From Aquibacillus sediminis (GTDB taxonomy: Bacteria; Bacillota; Bacilli; Bacillales; Amphibacillaceae): a stretch of DNA of 64,000 nt. Positions within the stretch are counted from its first letter, which is position 1, and every line of letters begins with the position of its first letter. Made by a program: the position numbers and the translations under genes. Where the stretch lies: NCBI RefSeq assembly GCF_005870085.1, contig NZ_SZNM01000002.1, positions 62,001 through 126,000 on the forward strand, written 5' to 3'. The notes under the pieces were generated by a model. It ran no database searches, had not been told where the DNA came from, and saw only the letters and a program-made list of their open reading frames with translations. Positions 17,261 through 26,304 of the stretch are shown here, piece after piece.

Positions 17261-17525
17261 ATTTGCTGTATGACGCGCAATAAATCATTAACAAATTGAC
17301 TAATTAGTATAGAGATTTATCGAAATATACATGATTGAACATAAAATCGCTGGGATCATGTGTGAAAAGGGCCTAAATATACGTTATCGAGCGAAAAAGA
17401 GTTGAGAACATGTAAGAAAAAGTCCCAAATATACGTTATCAAGTGCATAAGCGCTCGGTTAATGTAAGTAAGCACCATAAATCTTAAGCTATTATTGAAG
17501 TAAAGGCACATTATACAGTAAACAC
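17261..17525. repeat. Dispersed repeat family B, degenerate copy
   Basis: The left end (TTGCTGTATGACGCGCAATAA, near 17263) and right end (inverse, GCACATTATACAGTAAAC near 17507-17524) are diverged versions of the family B terminal repeats. Inside are two diverged units of the type GTAAGAAAAAGTCCCAAATA-CGTTATC. No gene is visible in this interval; minus-strand open frames across it read through repeat units and lack ribosome sites. Confidence 0.55.
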
Positions 17526-17590
17526 CATGATCAGAAACGAAGCTAGTTAAAGAAACTGTCGACATTTGCAAGAAAATAATGGGCTTTGAC

Positions 17591-17619
17591 TTGCATCTTT
17601 TGCTTCGTTTTTCTATAAT
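17591..17619 (+). promoter_or_regulatory. Sigma-A promoter for pheST
   Basis: TTGCAT (17591-17596), 17-base spacer, TATAAT (17614-17619), just upstream of the T-box leader. Confidence 0.7.
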
Positions 17620-17629
17620 AAGTAAATAA

Positions 17630-17934
17630 TGTGAATATCGACAGGCAACGAAAGAGCCAGTAAACAATACGTTCGTCGATCAATGACGTACTTGCAATAA
17701 GCATATACGTTTAAGGGAAGAAGTGTCTTAGACTGGAAGCACTTCGATCGATGTGTTGTTGAAGTTTCACTCTGGAGCCGGCACTTGGACCTTGCGTTAA
17801 GTAAGTAATTGTGTCCCGGAATTTTTTCCGTTATCAAGCTCAAGGTGGACATGGATGAACTGTGTCAACAAGGGTGGTACCGCGATTATACAAACAAGTC
17901 TCGTCCCTTTTAGAGGGAGAGGCTTTTTTATTTT
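17630..17934 (+). promoter_or_regulatory. T-box riboswitch (tRNA-Phe) controlling pheST
   Basis: The T-box AGGGTGGTACCGCG is at 17871-17884 and the terminator (TCTCGTCCC pairing with GGGAGAGG, then a T run) ends near 17934. In stem I, AGAG with CTCT closes the base and AACAATAC pairs with GTGTTGTT above, leaving a specifier loop that contains TTC at 17766-17768 followed by A. TTC is a phenylalanine codon, as expected for the downstream genes. Uncharged tRNA-Phe should stabilise the antiterminator. Confidence 0.95.
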
Positions 17935-17999
17935 GTTCTAACATAATTTCGATATTCTAGTTCAAATTTGAATCAAACTACATAAGGAGGTCAAAAGGG

Positions 18000-19037
18000 A
18001 TGAAAGAGCGTTTATTAGAGCTACAAACAGAAGCATTAGCGAAAGTGGAAGAAGCATCTACACTTAAAGATTTGCAAGATATTCGTGTGGCATATTTAGG
18101 TAAAAAAGGTCCTATTACAGAAGTGCTACGAGGTATGGGGAAATTATCGAAAGAAGAACGTCCAGTTATTGGTGAATTAGCAAACAAAGTAAGAGAAGCG
18201 ATTGCCAGTGAATTAGACAATAAAAAAGAACACCTAGAAGCAATTGAGTTAGAGAAAAAGTTGGAAGCTGAAACAATTGATGTGACATTACCAGGTAGAC
18301 CAGTACAAGTTGGTGGCCCACATCTATTAACAAGTATTGTAGAAGAAATTGAAGATTTATTTATTGGAATGGGATTTGAAGTTCGAGAAGGTCCAGAAGT
18401 TGAAACAGATTATTATAACTTTGAGGCATTGAACTTACCAAAAGATCACCCAGCTCGTGATATGCAAGATTCATTCTATATCACGGAAGAGCTACTAATG
18501 CGTACTCATACATCTCCAGTTCAAGCAAGAACAATGGGAGAGTATCAAGGGAGCCAGCCAGTAAAAATGATTTGTCCTGGTAAGGTGTACCGTCGTGATA
18601 CAGATGATGCGACACACTCCCACCAATTCACACAGGTTGAAGGCCTATATGTTGACAAAGATGTCCGCATGAGTGACTTGAAAGGTGTATTAAACCGTTT
18701 TGCAAAACAATTATTTGGGGAAGAAAGAGAAATTCGTCTTCGTCCAAGCTTTTTCCCTTTTACAGAACCATCTGTGGAAATGGATATTTCTTGTAAAGTT
18801 TGTCATGGTCATGGTTGTTCTGTTTGTAAAGGAACCGGTTGGATTGAAATTCTAGGTGGAGGTATGGTTCATCCACGTGTACTAGAAATGGCAGGGTATG
18901 ATTCAAATGAATACAGTGGATTTGCATTTGGAATGGGACCAGAACGAATTGCAATGCTGAAATATGGCGTTGATGATATTCGTCACTTCTATACCAATGA
19001 TGTCAGATTTTTAACACAATATCATAAGGCGAAATAA
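18000..19037 (+). CDS. pheS: Phenylalanine-tRNA ligase alpha subunit
   Basis: The 345-residue catalytic subunit has the N-terminal coiled-coil arm (1-85), then the class II core with [20 protein letters not shown], the motif 2 region [18 protein letters not shown] and motif 3 [16 protein letters not shown] with [14 protein letters not shown]. It forms an alpha2-beta2 tetramer with PheT. An AAGGAGGTC site precedes the ATG. The T-box leader controls it and pheT follows 13 bases later. Confidence 0.97.
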   Translation: MKERLLELQTEALAKVEEASTLKDLQDIRVAYLGKKGPITEVLRGMGKLSKEERPVIGELANKVREAIASELDNKKEHLEAIELEKKLEAETIDVTLPGRPVQVGGPHLLTSIVEEIEDLFIGMGFEVREGPEVETDYYNFEALNLPKDHPARDMQDSFYITEELLMRTHTSPVQARTMGEYQGSQPVKMICPGKVYRRDTDDATHSHQFTQVEGLYVDKDVRMSDLKGVLNRFAKQLFGEEREIRLRPSFFPFTEPSVEMDISCKVCHGHGCSVCKGTGWIEILGGGMVHPRVLEMAGYDSNEYSGFAFGMGPERIAMLKYGVDDIRHFYTNDVRFLTQYHKAK

Positions 19038-19050
19038 GGAGGGGAAACGA

Positions 19051-21477
19051 ATGTTTGTATCTTTAAATTGGTTGAAAAATTATATTGATATTGAAAATAT
19101 TTCAACAGAAGACCTAGCAGAACGTATTACGAAAACTGGTATTGAAGTAGAAGGCATTGAGTATATTGCCGAGCAAAGTACAAATGTTGTGGTTGGTTAT
19201 GTGAAGAAATGTGAACAACATCCAAATGCCGATAAATTAAATCTATGTCAAGTAGATGTAGGTGATGAAGAATTACAAATCATCTGTGGTGCACCGAACA
19301 TTGCACAAGGACAAAAAGTAGCAGTGGCAAAACCTGGAGCTGTTTTACCTGGTAATTTTAAAATTAAAAAAGCCAAGCTTCGTGGGGTTGAATCAAATGG
19401 GATGATATGTTCCTTACAAGAGCTTGGAATTGAAGAGAAGTTTGTACCAAAAGACGTAGCAGAAGGAATTTTTGTTTTTCCTAACGATGCAGAGGTTGGT
19501 GCAGACGCCTTACAATTACTTAATTTAGATGACGCGATAATTGAACTTGGTTTAACACCAAATCGTTCAGACGCATTAAGTATGTTAGGGGTGGCCTATG
19601 AAGTTGCCGCTATTTTGGATGTACCAATCCGCTTTCCAGAAGAAAATGTTAAAACGGCAGAGGAACAAGCAGTTGACTATGTTTCTGTTAAAGTAGAGGA
19701 TTCTGACGCTAATCCATACTATGGGGCATTTGTCGTGAAAGATATCGAAATTGGCCCATCACCACTTTGGATGCGAAACTATTTGATTGCTGCTGGTATT
19801 CGTCCAATTAATAATGTAGTTGATATTACCAACTATGTATTATTGGAATACGGTCAGCCACTTCATGCATTTGATTTTGACAAATTTGGTTCAAAAGAAA
19901 TTGTGGTAAGACGTGCGCAGCAAGATGAGAAAATTCAAACATTGGATGACCAAGAGCGTACCCTGTCATCCGAACATTTAGTGATTACCAATGGACAAGA
20001 ACCAACGGCAATTGCTGGTGTTATGGGTGGAGCAGAATCCGAGGTTTCTGAGCAAACAACTACCGTATTACTTGAGGCAGCTTATTTCGATCCTAAGGTA
20101 GTTCGAATTGGGTCCAAAGACCATGGTTTACGTAGTGAATCCAGTATCCGCTTTGAAAAAGGTGTCGATCCAAACCGTGTCAAAAGTGCTGGTATGCGTG
20201 CTTGTCAGTTATTAAGTCAGTATGCAAATGGTACCGTTCTGAGTGGTGTAGCAGAGTTTGATGAATTAGATAAAGAGGAAAAGACTGTTGAATTTTCATC
20301 TAGCAGGATTAATGCTCGTTTAGGAACTGCTATCTCTAATGATGAAATGGCAGATATTTTACGAAAATTGAACATCAACTACAAACTAAATGGTGATACG
20401 TTTACAGTACATGTACCAACGCGACGTCAAGATATTACCATCTTTGAAGATATGCTAGAAGAAATCGCGCGTATTTACGGCTATGATAACCTTCCATATA
20501 CGTTGCCACAAGGTGCATCACAAGCAGGTGGATTAACAGACTTGCAGCAGTTAAAACGAGATATCAAACAATATTTCGAGAGTGCTGGTTTAATGGAATC
20601 CATCACCTATTCGTTAACAAGTCAAGCTAGATCACAATTACTTGTTAGCCCAGAGGTAAAAGAAAAAGCGGTAACACCAGTAGCGCTTTCCATGCCAATG
20701 AGTGAAGAACATAGCACGTTAAGACTAAGTATGCTACCAGAATTGTTGGATTCACTTGCATACAACACGGCTAGAAAACAATCCAATCTTGCCTATTATG
20801 AACTAGGAACTATTTTCCTGTCAGAGCAAGAACAAGTAACCAAACAACCGGAAGAAAAACTACGTGCAGCAGGTGCGCTGACAGGTGACTGGATTACACA
20901 TCCATGGCAACAAGAGAAACGACAAGTAGATTTCTATTTAGTAAAAGGAATCCTGCAAGGGTTGTTTGAAACATTAAATGTAACGGCAGAATACAAACAA
21001 ACGAAAATCGATGGCATGCATCCTGGGCGTACGGCGCAAATATTGGTGGGTGGAACCTCGATTGGTTTCTTAGGTCAAGTCCATCCGAAACTACAAAAAG
21101 ACTTTGATCTAAAAGATACGTATGTGTTTGATCTAGATCTAGACTATTTATTTGAGATACACAAAAATGAACCAAGCTTTGCGAAAATTCCTCGTTATCC
21201 ATCTGTATCAAGAGACATCGCACTTGTCGTTGAAGAAGCTGTACATGCTGGTGACGTACAAGCTACGATCCAACAAGCAGGTGGAGAACTTGTAAAGGAT
21301 GTACAAGTATTTGATGTGTATCAAGGAGAGCATTTAGAGGATGGTAAGAAGTCGATTGCGTTTAACTTACTATACCTTGATCCAGAACGTACATTAAAAG
21401 ATGAAGAAGTGGAAGAGTCTTATCAAGCGATTCTCTATGCAGTGAAAGATGCTCACGATGCAGAATTACGAGGATAA
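19051..21477 (+). CDS. pheT: Phenylalanine-tRNA ligase beta subunit
   Basis: The 808-residue protein has the expected order: N-terminal helices, an EMAP-like tRNA-binding domain (about 40-150, with VGYVKKCEQHPNADKLNLCQVDVG), the B3/B4 editing domain (about 210-400), a B5 domain (about 405-480) and a C-terminal FDX-ACB anticodon-binding domain (about 715-808, FAKIPRYPSVSRDIALVVEE). AGGAGGGG precedes the ATG. A small HTH gene starts 35 bases after the stop. Confidence 0.97.
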   Translation: MFVSLNWLKNYIDIENISTEDLAERITKTGIEVEGIEYIAEQSTNVVVGYVKKCEQHPNADKLNLCQVDVGDEELQIICGAPNIAQGQKVAVAKPGAVLPGNFKIKKAKLRGVESNGMICSLQELGIEEKFVPKDVAEGIFVFPNDAEVGADALQLLNLDDAIIELGLTPNRSDALSMLGVAYEVAAILDVPIRFPEENVKTAEEQAVDYVSVKVEDSDANPYYGAFVVKDIEIGPSPLWMRNYLIAAGIRPINNVVDITNYVLLEYGQPLHAFDFDKFGSKEIVVRRAQQDEKIQTLDDQERTLSSEHLVITNGQEPTAIAGVMGGAESEVSEQTTTVLLEAAYFDPKVVRIGSKDHGLRSESSIRFEKGVDPNRVKSAGMRACQLLSQYANGTVLSGVAEFDELDKEEKTVEFSSSRINARLGTAISNDEMADILRKLNINYKLNGDTFTVHVPTRRQDITIFEDMLEEIARIYGYDNLPYTLPQGASQAGGLTDLQQLKRDIKQYFESAGLMESITYSLTSQARSQLLVSPEVKEKAVTPVALSMPMSEEHSTLRLSMLPELLDSLAYNTARKQSNLAYYELGTIFLSEQEQVTKQPEEKLRAAGALTGDWITHPWQQEKRQVDFYLVKGILQGLFETLNVTAEYKQTKIDGMHPGRTAQILVGGTSIGFLGQVHPKLQKDFDLKDTYVFDLDLDYLFEIHKNEPSFAKIPRYPSVSRDIALVVEEAVHAGDVQATIQQAGGELVKDVQVFDVYQGEHLEDGKKSIAFNLLYLDPERTLKDEEVEESYQAILYAVKDAHDAELRG

Positions 21478-21511
21478 TCCATTAAGGAATAACATAGGTA
21501 TTGGAGATAGG

Positions 21512-21769
21512 ATGAAGAATGACGATGTGACAAATGATGAGTTATTTAATCGAGAAGTAGGAGAATATATTCAATCTCTCAGAAAGAAACAAGGGATGAC
21601 TTTAGAACGGTTAGCTGAGCAAGCGAATATAAGTATAGATTATTTAAAAAGGATAGAAATGGGAGAAGGGGATATTTATTTCTTTGATGTAATGTGTATA
21701 GCTAGATCCCTCGATATATATTCATTTGCTAATGACGTAAAAAAGATTGCAGAAAAGTATTTTAGTTAG
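21512..21769 (+). CDS. Small XRE-type HTH protein
   Basis: The 85-residue product is essentially one helix-turn-helix domain: GEYIQSLRKKQGMTLERLAEQANISIDYLKRIEMGEGD, with a short acidic N-terminus and a helical tail. It resembles the XRE/Cro family, in which such proteins bind DNA as dimers. GGAG lies five bases before the ATG at 21512. An in-frame ATG at 21449 overlaps pheT and has no ribosome site. The gene is not part of the usual pheST-rnhC arrangement in B. subtilis and could be co-transcribed with pheST. Its targets are unknown. Confidence 0.75.
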   Translation: MKNDDVTNDELFNREVGEYIQSLRKKQGMTLERLAEQANISIDYLKRIEMGEGDIYFFDVMCIARSLDIYSFANDVKKIAEKYFS

Positions 21770-21786
21770 TAAATAATTTTAAAATA

Positions 21787-21833
21787 GAAAAAGCCGACGT
21801 GCATGTTTATGTGTCGGCTTTTTCTACTTTTCG
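21787..21833. terminator. Bidirectional terminator between the HTH gene and rnhC
   Basis: AAAAAGCCGAC and GTCGGCTTTTT form an 11-bp stem with T runs on both strands. Confidence 0.9.
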
Positions 21834-21910
21834 TAAAAATGTAAGGCGAGTCCAAATCAATTCTAAATTACTCTACTGAGTTGATCGAACGAACAATTAA
21901 AATTTAGTAG

Positions 21911-22843
21911 TTATATGTACTTCTCTGCCTTTTGTGTATTAGCAAAGTGTATTTTTGCCAATGTATTTAATTGACTCTTCCCTTTACTACGTATAATTTT
22001 ACCTGCTACTTGATCCACCTTTTGTGAGGCGCCTTTAGGCAATGTCACTCCTGCTATCTGTGAAAGTTTATCCATCTCTCTTACAAAACTTGCTCTAGCA
22101 ATAATCGAGCCGGCAGCAACACTAATGGAGTAACTTTCTGCTTTGGTCATAAAATAGACGTTTTCTTGAAGTCTGACTTTTTCTGATTTCAAATGTTTTT
22201 GGTATACATTTGGTTGAGAGAATTGGTCAATCAGTATCCCTTCAGGTTTTGTGGGTTCGATTTTTTTTAATAACTTCGTGATCGCATGGTGGTGCAACAT
22301 TGTTTTCATCTTGCCTTGTGTCCATCCTTTTTGTTGAAGCTTGTTATACTTCTCATTATGCAACACAACTAGTGAATATGGGGTTTTCATTTGAACGATT
22401 TTTTTGGCAATTGATTGAATCATATCATCTGTTAGGTTTTTGGAATCTTTCACACCAATTTCTTTAAGAAGTGGTATTTGTTCAGCAGTAACATAGGCTG
22501 CAGCAACGGTAATTGGACCGAAATAGTCTCCAGTTCCTGCTTCATCTGAACCAATATGGTTGCTAGTAAACAGAGAAGAAGGTGGAGCAAAGCCGTGTGC
22601 AGAGGAAGAACTTGTTTTCTTTTTCGTTTCGTTGTTTTGTTCAGCTGTTCCCCATTTGTTAGCTTCTACTTCTGGTGCTTTCCCTTGAAATAATACTTTT
22701 CCAGAATTATATGCGGTAATCGCACAATTCCCCGTTTTAGCAGCAAAAATCGCTCCAGGAGGCGTCCCCTTTAATGAATCACGATAGTGCTTGTGAAGTT
22801 CCGAAATCTCTTGTTTTGATAGTTTTAATACTACTTGTGGCAT
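21911..22843 (-). CDS. rnhC: Ribonuclease HIII
   Basis: RNase HIII degrades RNA in RNA-DNA hybrids. The 310-residue product has the N-terminal TBP-like substrate-binding domain (1-90), which separates it from RNase HII, then the nuclease domain starting at IGSDEAGTGDYFGP with Asp100 and Glu101; the remaining acidic residues lie in VKDSKN and ILIDQFSQP. The minus-strand orientation, divergent from zapA, is the same as in B. subtilis. The ribosome site is AGGAGAG just before the ATG. Confidence 0.95.
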   Translation of the reverse strand: MPQVVLKLSKQEISELHKHYRDSLKGTPPGAIFAAKTGNCAITAYNSGKVLFQGKAPEVEANKWGTAEQNNETKKKTSSSSAHGFAPPSSLFTSNHIGSDEAGTGDYFGPITVAAAYVTAEQIPLLKEIGVKDSKNLTDDMIQSIAKKIVQMKTPYSLVVLHNEKYNKLQQKGWTQGKMKTMLHHHAITKLLKKIEPTKPEGILIDQFSQPNVYQKHLKSEKVRLQENVYFMTKAESYSISVAAGSIIARASFVREMDKLSQIAGVTLPKGASQKVDQVAGKIIRSKGKSQLNTLAKIHFANTQKAEKYI

Positions 22844-22917
22844 CGAATCTCTCCTAAAATAAATTTATGTAAATGTCATTTGAATATTTGACCAATCTCT
22901 AAAAGTTAATGGTTATT

Positions 22918-23410
22918 GCGCAAAAGCTATATTATGTGCAGTAACTTTTATAATAGTTTTTTTATTTGAGTACTTTTTCTTTAGATAATGAGTATTTAGT
23001 ACTTTTCATACATCATCTAGCGCTTTTTCCAAAGATCCTGCGTGATTACGGTTTTTTCATACATCATCCAGCGTTTTTTCTCAAGATCCTGCGTATTTAC
23101 GACTTTTTCATACATCATCCAGCGCTTTTTCTCAAGATCCTGCGTATTTACGACTTTTCATACATCATCCAGCGCTTTTTCCAAAGATCCTGCGTGATTA
23201 CGACTTTTTCATACATCATCTAGCGTTTTTTCTCAAGATCCTGCGTGATTACGACTTTTTCATACATCATCTAGCGCTTTTTCTCAAGATCCTGCGTATT
23301 TACATTATTTTCATACATCATCCAGTGCTTTTTACGTTGATTGCCACGTAATTTGAAAATCACTGTACTTCACTAGTTAAATTTGTTGCGCATAATATAG
23401 CTAATGTGCA
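22918..23410. repeat. Dispersed repeat family B, longest copy with tandem array
   Basis: The ends are inverted repeats of about 20 bases, left containing AGCTATATTATGTGCAGTAA and right the inverse of AGCTATATTATGCGCAACAA. Between them, 23001-23333 holds about six and a half tandem units of 50-53 bases (TTTTTCATACATCATCCAGC followed by GCTTTTTCTCAAGATCCTGC and a short variable joint). It lies in inverse orientation to the copies at 28703 and 41141. Nothing else is visible in the rnhC-zapA interval. Confidence 0.85.
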
Positions 23411-23548
23411 ATAAAAGAAAATCACCAACCATTTTCATGTACAATAAATTCAGTATAGCAATAATAACATGTAAGAGAATAGTTTCCTAAACGACCGACT
23501 TCATGTTAATATTAATTCTAGGATTCGAAGAAATGAGGGGGAAAGACC

Positions 23549-23824
23549 GTGTCCCAATCTAATAAAACACGTGCAACAGTTGATATATATGGGAAATCAT
23601 ATACGATTGTAGGAGAAGAACAACCTCATCATGTGCGAATGGTTGCAAGTTTAGTGGATCAAAGAATGAGAGAAATTCATGAATCAAATAGAAGTTTAGA
23701 TACGGCCAAGTTAGCTGTACTTACTGCTGTGAATACGATGAATGATTATTTAAAATTGAAAGAAGATTATGCGGAACTGGAAGCATCACTAAAGAAGAAA
23801 GAGGAACAGGAAAAAAATGATTGA
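23549..23824 (+). CDS. zapA: Cell division protein ZapA
   Basis: ZapA promotes and stabilises FtsZ filaments. The 91-residue product has the ZapA domain (TRATVDIYGKSYTIVGEE, then the helix MVASLVDQRMREI) and a C-terminal coiled coil (about 50-90). It begins with GTG after GAGGGGG. Its end overlaps the cvpA start by eight bases, so the pair is translationally coupled. Confidence 0.93.
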   Translation: MSQSNKTRATVDIYGKSYTIVGEEQPHHVRMVASLVDQRMREIHESNRSLDTAKLAVLTAVNTMNDYLKLKEDYAELEASLKKKEEQEKND

Positions 23825-24344
23825 TTTAATTTTATTGGTAATATTAATACTAGGAATCGGTATTGGTTTAAAACGAGGCTTTATTTTACAGTTATTTCAT
23901 TTAATAGGTTTTGTTGTAGCGTTTATTGTAGCATCCATTTATTATGACAATTTGGCTATGAAGTTAGATTTATGGATCCCGTATCCTGAATTACCCGAAG
24001 GAGAAACATGGGCGGTTTTTCTTGACACGCTTCCATTAGAAACAGCTTTTTATAATGGAGTATCTTTTGCTGTATTATTCTTTGGCACTAAAATCGTATT
24101 GCAAATTGTTGCCACGATGTTGGATTTTGTAACAAATCTACCTGTGCTACGTTCGTTAAATGGTATGTTAGGAGCAGTTCTTGGATTTATCGAAATTTAT
24201 CTTATATTATTTGTACTTCTTTATATTATGGCACTAGCTCCGTTGGAATTTGTACAGGATTTAATTAAACAATCTTCTATTGCAGGATTTATTATTGATC
24301 ATACACCGTATATTTCAAATCAAATTAAGTCATTATGGTTTTAA
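23817..24344 (+). CDS. cvpA: CvpA family membrane protein (YshB-like)
   Basis: The 175-residue product has four hydrophobic segments (about 1-20, 25-45, 80-105 and 120-145) and the CvpA N-terminal pattern MIDLILLVILILGIGIGLKRGFI. CvpA proteins are linked to colicin V production in E. coli and to envelope stability generally; the role in Bacillus is not defined. It overlaps zapA. Confidence 0.9.
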   Translation: MIDLILLVILILGIGIGLKRGFILQLFHLIGFVVAFIVASIYYDNLAMKLDLWIPYPELPEGETWAVFLDTLPLETAFYNGVSFAVLFFGTKIVLQIVATMLDFVTNLPVLRSLNGMLGAVLGFIEIYLILFVLLYIMALAPLEFVQDLIKQSSIAGFIIDHTPYISNQIKSLWF

Positions 24345-24389
24345 TACATAGAAACAGCACCTCTAATACATATTTAGGGGCTTATAGTA

Positions 24390-24540
24390 CGAGTTCAAAA
24401 AGGTCCAAGAAGTTCGAGGTGGCTCAGATTTGAGACGGGAACGTATTCTTTTAAATACGTGAGGACCGGAAAAACAAGCCAGCGAGCTCTTATAGCTACG
24501 TAATAAGAACCCTTGCAAATTTATTGGCAAGGGTTCTCTT
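24390..24540 (+). ncRNA. Structured intergenic segment ending in a terminator, before polX
   Basis: GGTCC (24402-24406) pairs with GGACC (24463-24467), enclosing two hairpins CTCA/TGAG (24423-24434) and ACGTAT/ATACGT (24441-24460), a three-way-junction layout. A strong terminator follows at 24505-24540 (AGAACCCTTGC/GCAAGGGTTCT, T-rich tail). This is either a leader or terminated small RNA, or another dispersed repeat. Only one copy is seen here. Confidence 0.4.
24505..24540 (+). terminator. Rho-independent terminator between cvpA and polX
   Basis: AGAACCCTTGC and GCAAGGGTTCT form an 11-bp stem with a 10-base loop, followed by CTTAT. Confidence 0.85.
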
Positions 24541-24576
24541 ATCAACTAATGGAATAGTCGTTAAGGATGTGAAAAG

Positions 24577-26292
24577 ATGAATATCGACAAAAAAGATGTG
24601 ATCAAATTATTAGAAACAATCGCCGTTTATTTAGAATTGAAAGGAGAAAACCCTTTTAAAATATCTGCTTATCGTAAAGCGGCACAAGCGTTAGAAAGTG
24701 ATGATCGCTCATTAGCTGAAATCGATGATTTTACGAAACTTAATGGTATTGGGAAAGGAACTGCGACCGTTATTCGGGAGTATGTAAACAATGGTGTTTC
24801 CGATACTTTAGAACAATTACAAAAGGAAATACCACAAGGCTTAGTTCCATTACTGAACTTACCTGGATTAGGTGGTAAGAAATTATCAAAATTATACCAG
24901 CAATTAGGGGTTCAAGATGCGGCATCATTGAAGGAGGCCTGTGAAACGGGACAAGTCGAACAATTAAGTGGTTTTGGAAAGAAATCAGCAGAAAAAATCC
25001 TACAATCATTAGAAGAAAGCTCAAGTCGGCCTGAACGACTACCGATTGCTTTCGTGTTACCAATTGTTGAAAAAATTGAAGCCTATTTACAAACGGTTGA
25101 TGAAATCGAACGGTTTTCTCGTGCTGGAAGTGTCCGAAGAATGAGAGAAACTGTAAAAGACTTAGATTTTATTATTGCGACGAAACAACCTAGTAAAGTA
25201 AAAAAAACGTTGCTAGCAATTGACGATCTCAAGGATGTTGTCGCAGCAGGTGATACAAAGGTTTCCGTAGTGTTGGAGGCGGGGTACGATATTGGCGTGG
25301 ATTTTCGCCTTGTTACAGATGAGGAATTTGTTACCACACTCCATCATTTTACTGGCTCAAAGGAACATAATGTTGCGATGCGTCAACTGGCTAAATCGAA
25401 TCAAGAAAAAATAAGTGAATATGGAATAGAGGATACGGAAACAGGGGAAGTAACAACTTTTTCTGATGAAGAATCATTCTTTAACCATTTTGGACTTGCA
25501 TATATTCCACCTGAATTACGCGAAAATAATGGAGAGATCGAAGCTTTTCAATCGGAAGTTTCTTTATTAAAGTCTGAAGATATTCGTGGTGATTTGCATA
25601 TGCATACGACATGGAGTGATGGAGCGCAATCAATAGAGGAAATGGTTCAGAAAGCGGAAGAGTTCGGCTATGAGTATATTGCGATCACGGATCACTCCAA
25701 ATATTTACGCGTTGCTAATGGATTAGATGAGTCCAAATTACGAAAGCAGCGAGAAGAAATTGAACGACTGAAACAAAAGTATAATATTCATATATTTGCT
25801 GGGGTTGAAATGGATATTTTACCTGATGGACGATTAGATTTTTCACCTGATTTCTTACAGGAACTGGATTATGCAATTGGAGCAATCCATTCAAGCTTTA
25901 ATCAGTCAGAGGAACAAATTATGAAACGATTATTTGCTGCTCTCGAAAATCCTTATGTTAACGTGATTGCTCATCCAACTGGTCGATTAATTGGTCGTCG
26001 GTCAGGATATCAAGCAAATGTGGAGCAATTAATTGAAGGTGCAAAAGATAGCGGTACAGTACTTGAATTGAATGCAAATCCTAATCGATTTGATTTATCA
26101 AGTGAATGGCTTGAACGTGCACAAGAACAAGGTGTCAACATTGCGATTAATACAGATGCACATAGTTACAAAACATTAAGTTTTATGGAATTAGGTGTCC
26201 ACGTAGCACGAAAAGGATGGCTACGAAAAGAAAATGTCATTAATACTTGGACGAAAGAACAATTAGAAGTGCTATTTCGTAGAAAGGGATAA
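24577..26292 (+). CDS. polX: DNA polymerase/3'-5' exonuclease PolX
   Basis: The 571-residue protein combines an N-terminal Pol beta-type polymerase (1-315) with a C-terminal PHP exonuclease domain (about 335-571). The helix-hairpin-helix motifs LNGIGKGTATVI and LPGLGGKKLSKLY are near residues 50 and 95, and the nucleotidyltransferase block AGSVRRMRETVKDLDFIIA near 183. PHP motifs are DLHMHTTWSDG, AITDHSKYL, GVEMDIL, IAHPTGR and NTDAH. PolX fills short gaps in base excision repair. It is 12 bases upstream of mutS2, so both are likely co-transcribed. Confidence 0.95.
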   Translation: MNIDKKDVIKLLETIAVYLELKGENPFKISAYRKAAQALESDDRSLAEIDDFTKLNGIGKGTATVIREYVNNGVSDTLEQLQKEIPQGLVPLLNLPGLGGKKLSKLYQQLGVQDAASLKEACETGQVEQLSGFGKKSAEKILQSLEESSSRPERLPIAFVLPIVEKIEAYLQTVDEIERFSRAGSVRRMRETVKDLDFIIATKQPSKVKKTLLAIDDLKDVVAAGDTKVSVVLEAGYDIGVDFRLVTDEEFVTTLHHFTGSKEHNVAMRQLAKSNQEKISEYGIEDTETGEVTTFSDEESFFNHFGLAYIPPELRENNGEIEAFQSEVSLLKSEDIRGDLHMHTTWSDGAQSIEEMVQKAEEFGYEYIAITDHSKYLRVANGLDESKLRKQREEIERLKQKYNIHIFAGVEMDILPDGRLDFSPDFLQELDYAIGAIHSSFNQSEEQIMKRLFAALENPYVNVIAHPTGRLIGRRSGYQANVEQLIEGAKDSGTVLELNANPNRFDLSSEWLERAQEQGVNIAINTDAHSYKTLSFMELGVHVARKGWLRKENVINTWTKEQLEVLFRRKG

Positions 26293-26304
26293 AGGAGTTT
26301 ACAA

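Noticed and set aside
17759-17772. Another copy of the family D core (TGAAGTTTCACT)
   Set aside because: Only 12 bases match and they form the specifier loop of the pheS T-box, which explains the sequence.
17356-17852. Minus-strand open frames of 103 and 79 codons
   Set aside because: They overlap the degenerate family B repeat, the pheS promoter and the T-box leader on the opposite strand.
22966-23223. Protein-coding gene with a 17-residue repeat (plus strand)
   Set aside because: The frame exists because array units are near multiples of three; it has no ribosome site, the frame breaks in the last units, and other copies are disrupted.
23001-23333. CRISPR array
   Set aside because: The repeats abut as about 51-base tandem units without unique spacers, and no cas genes are present.
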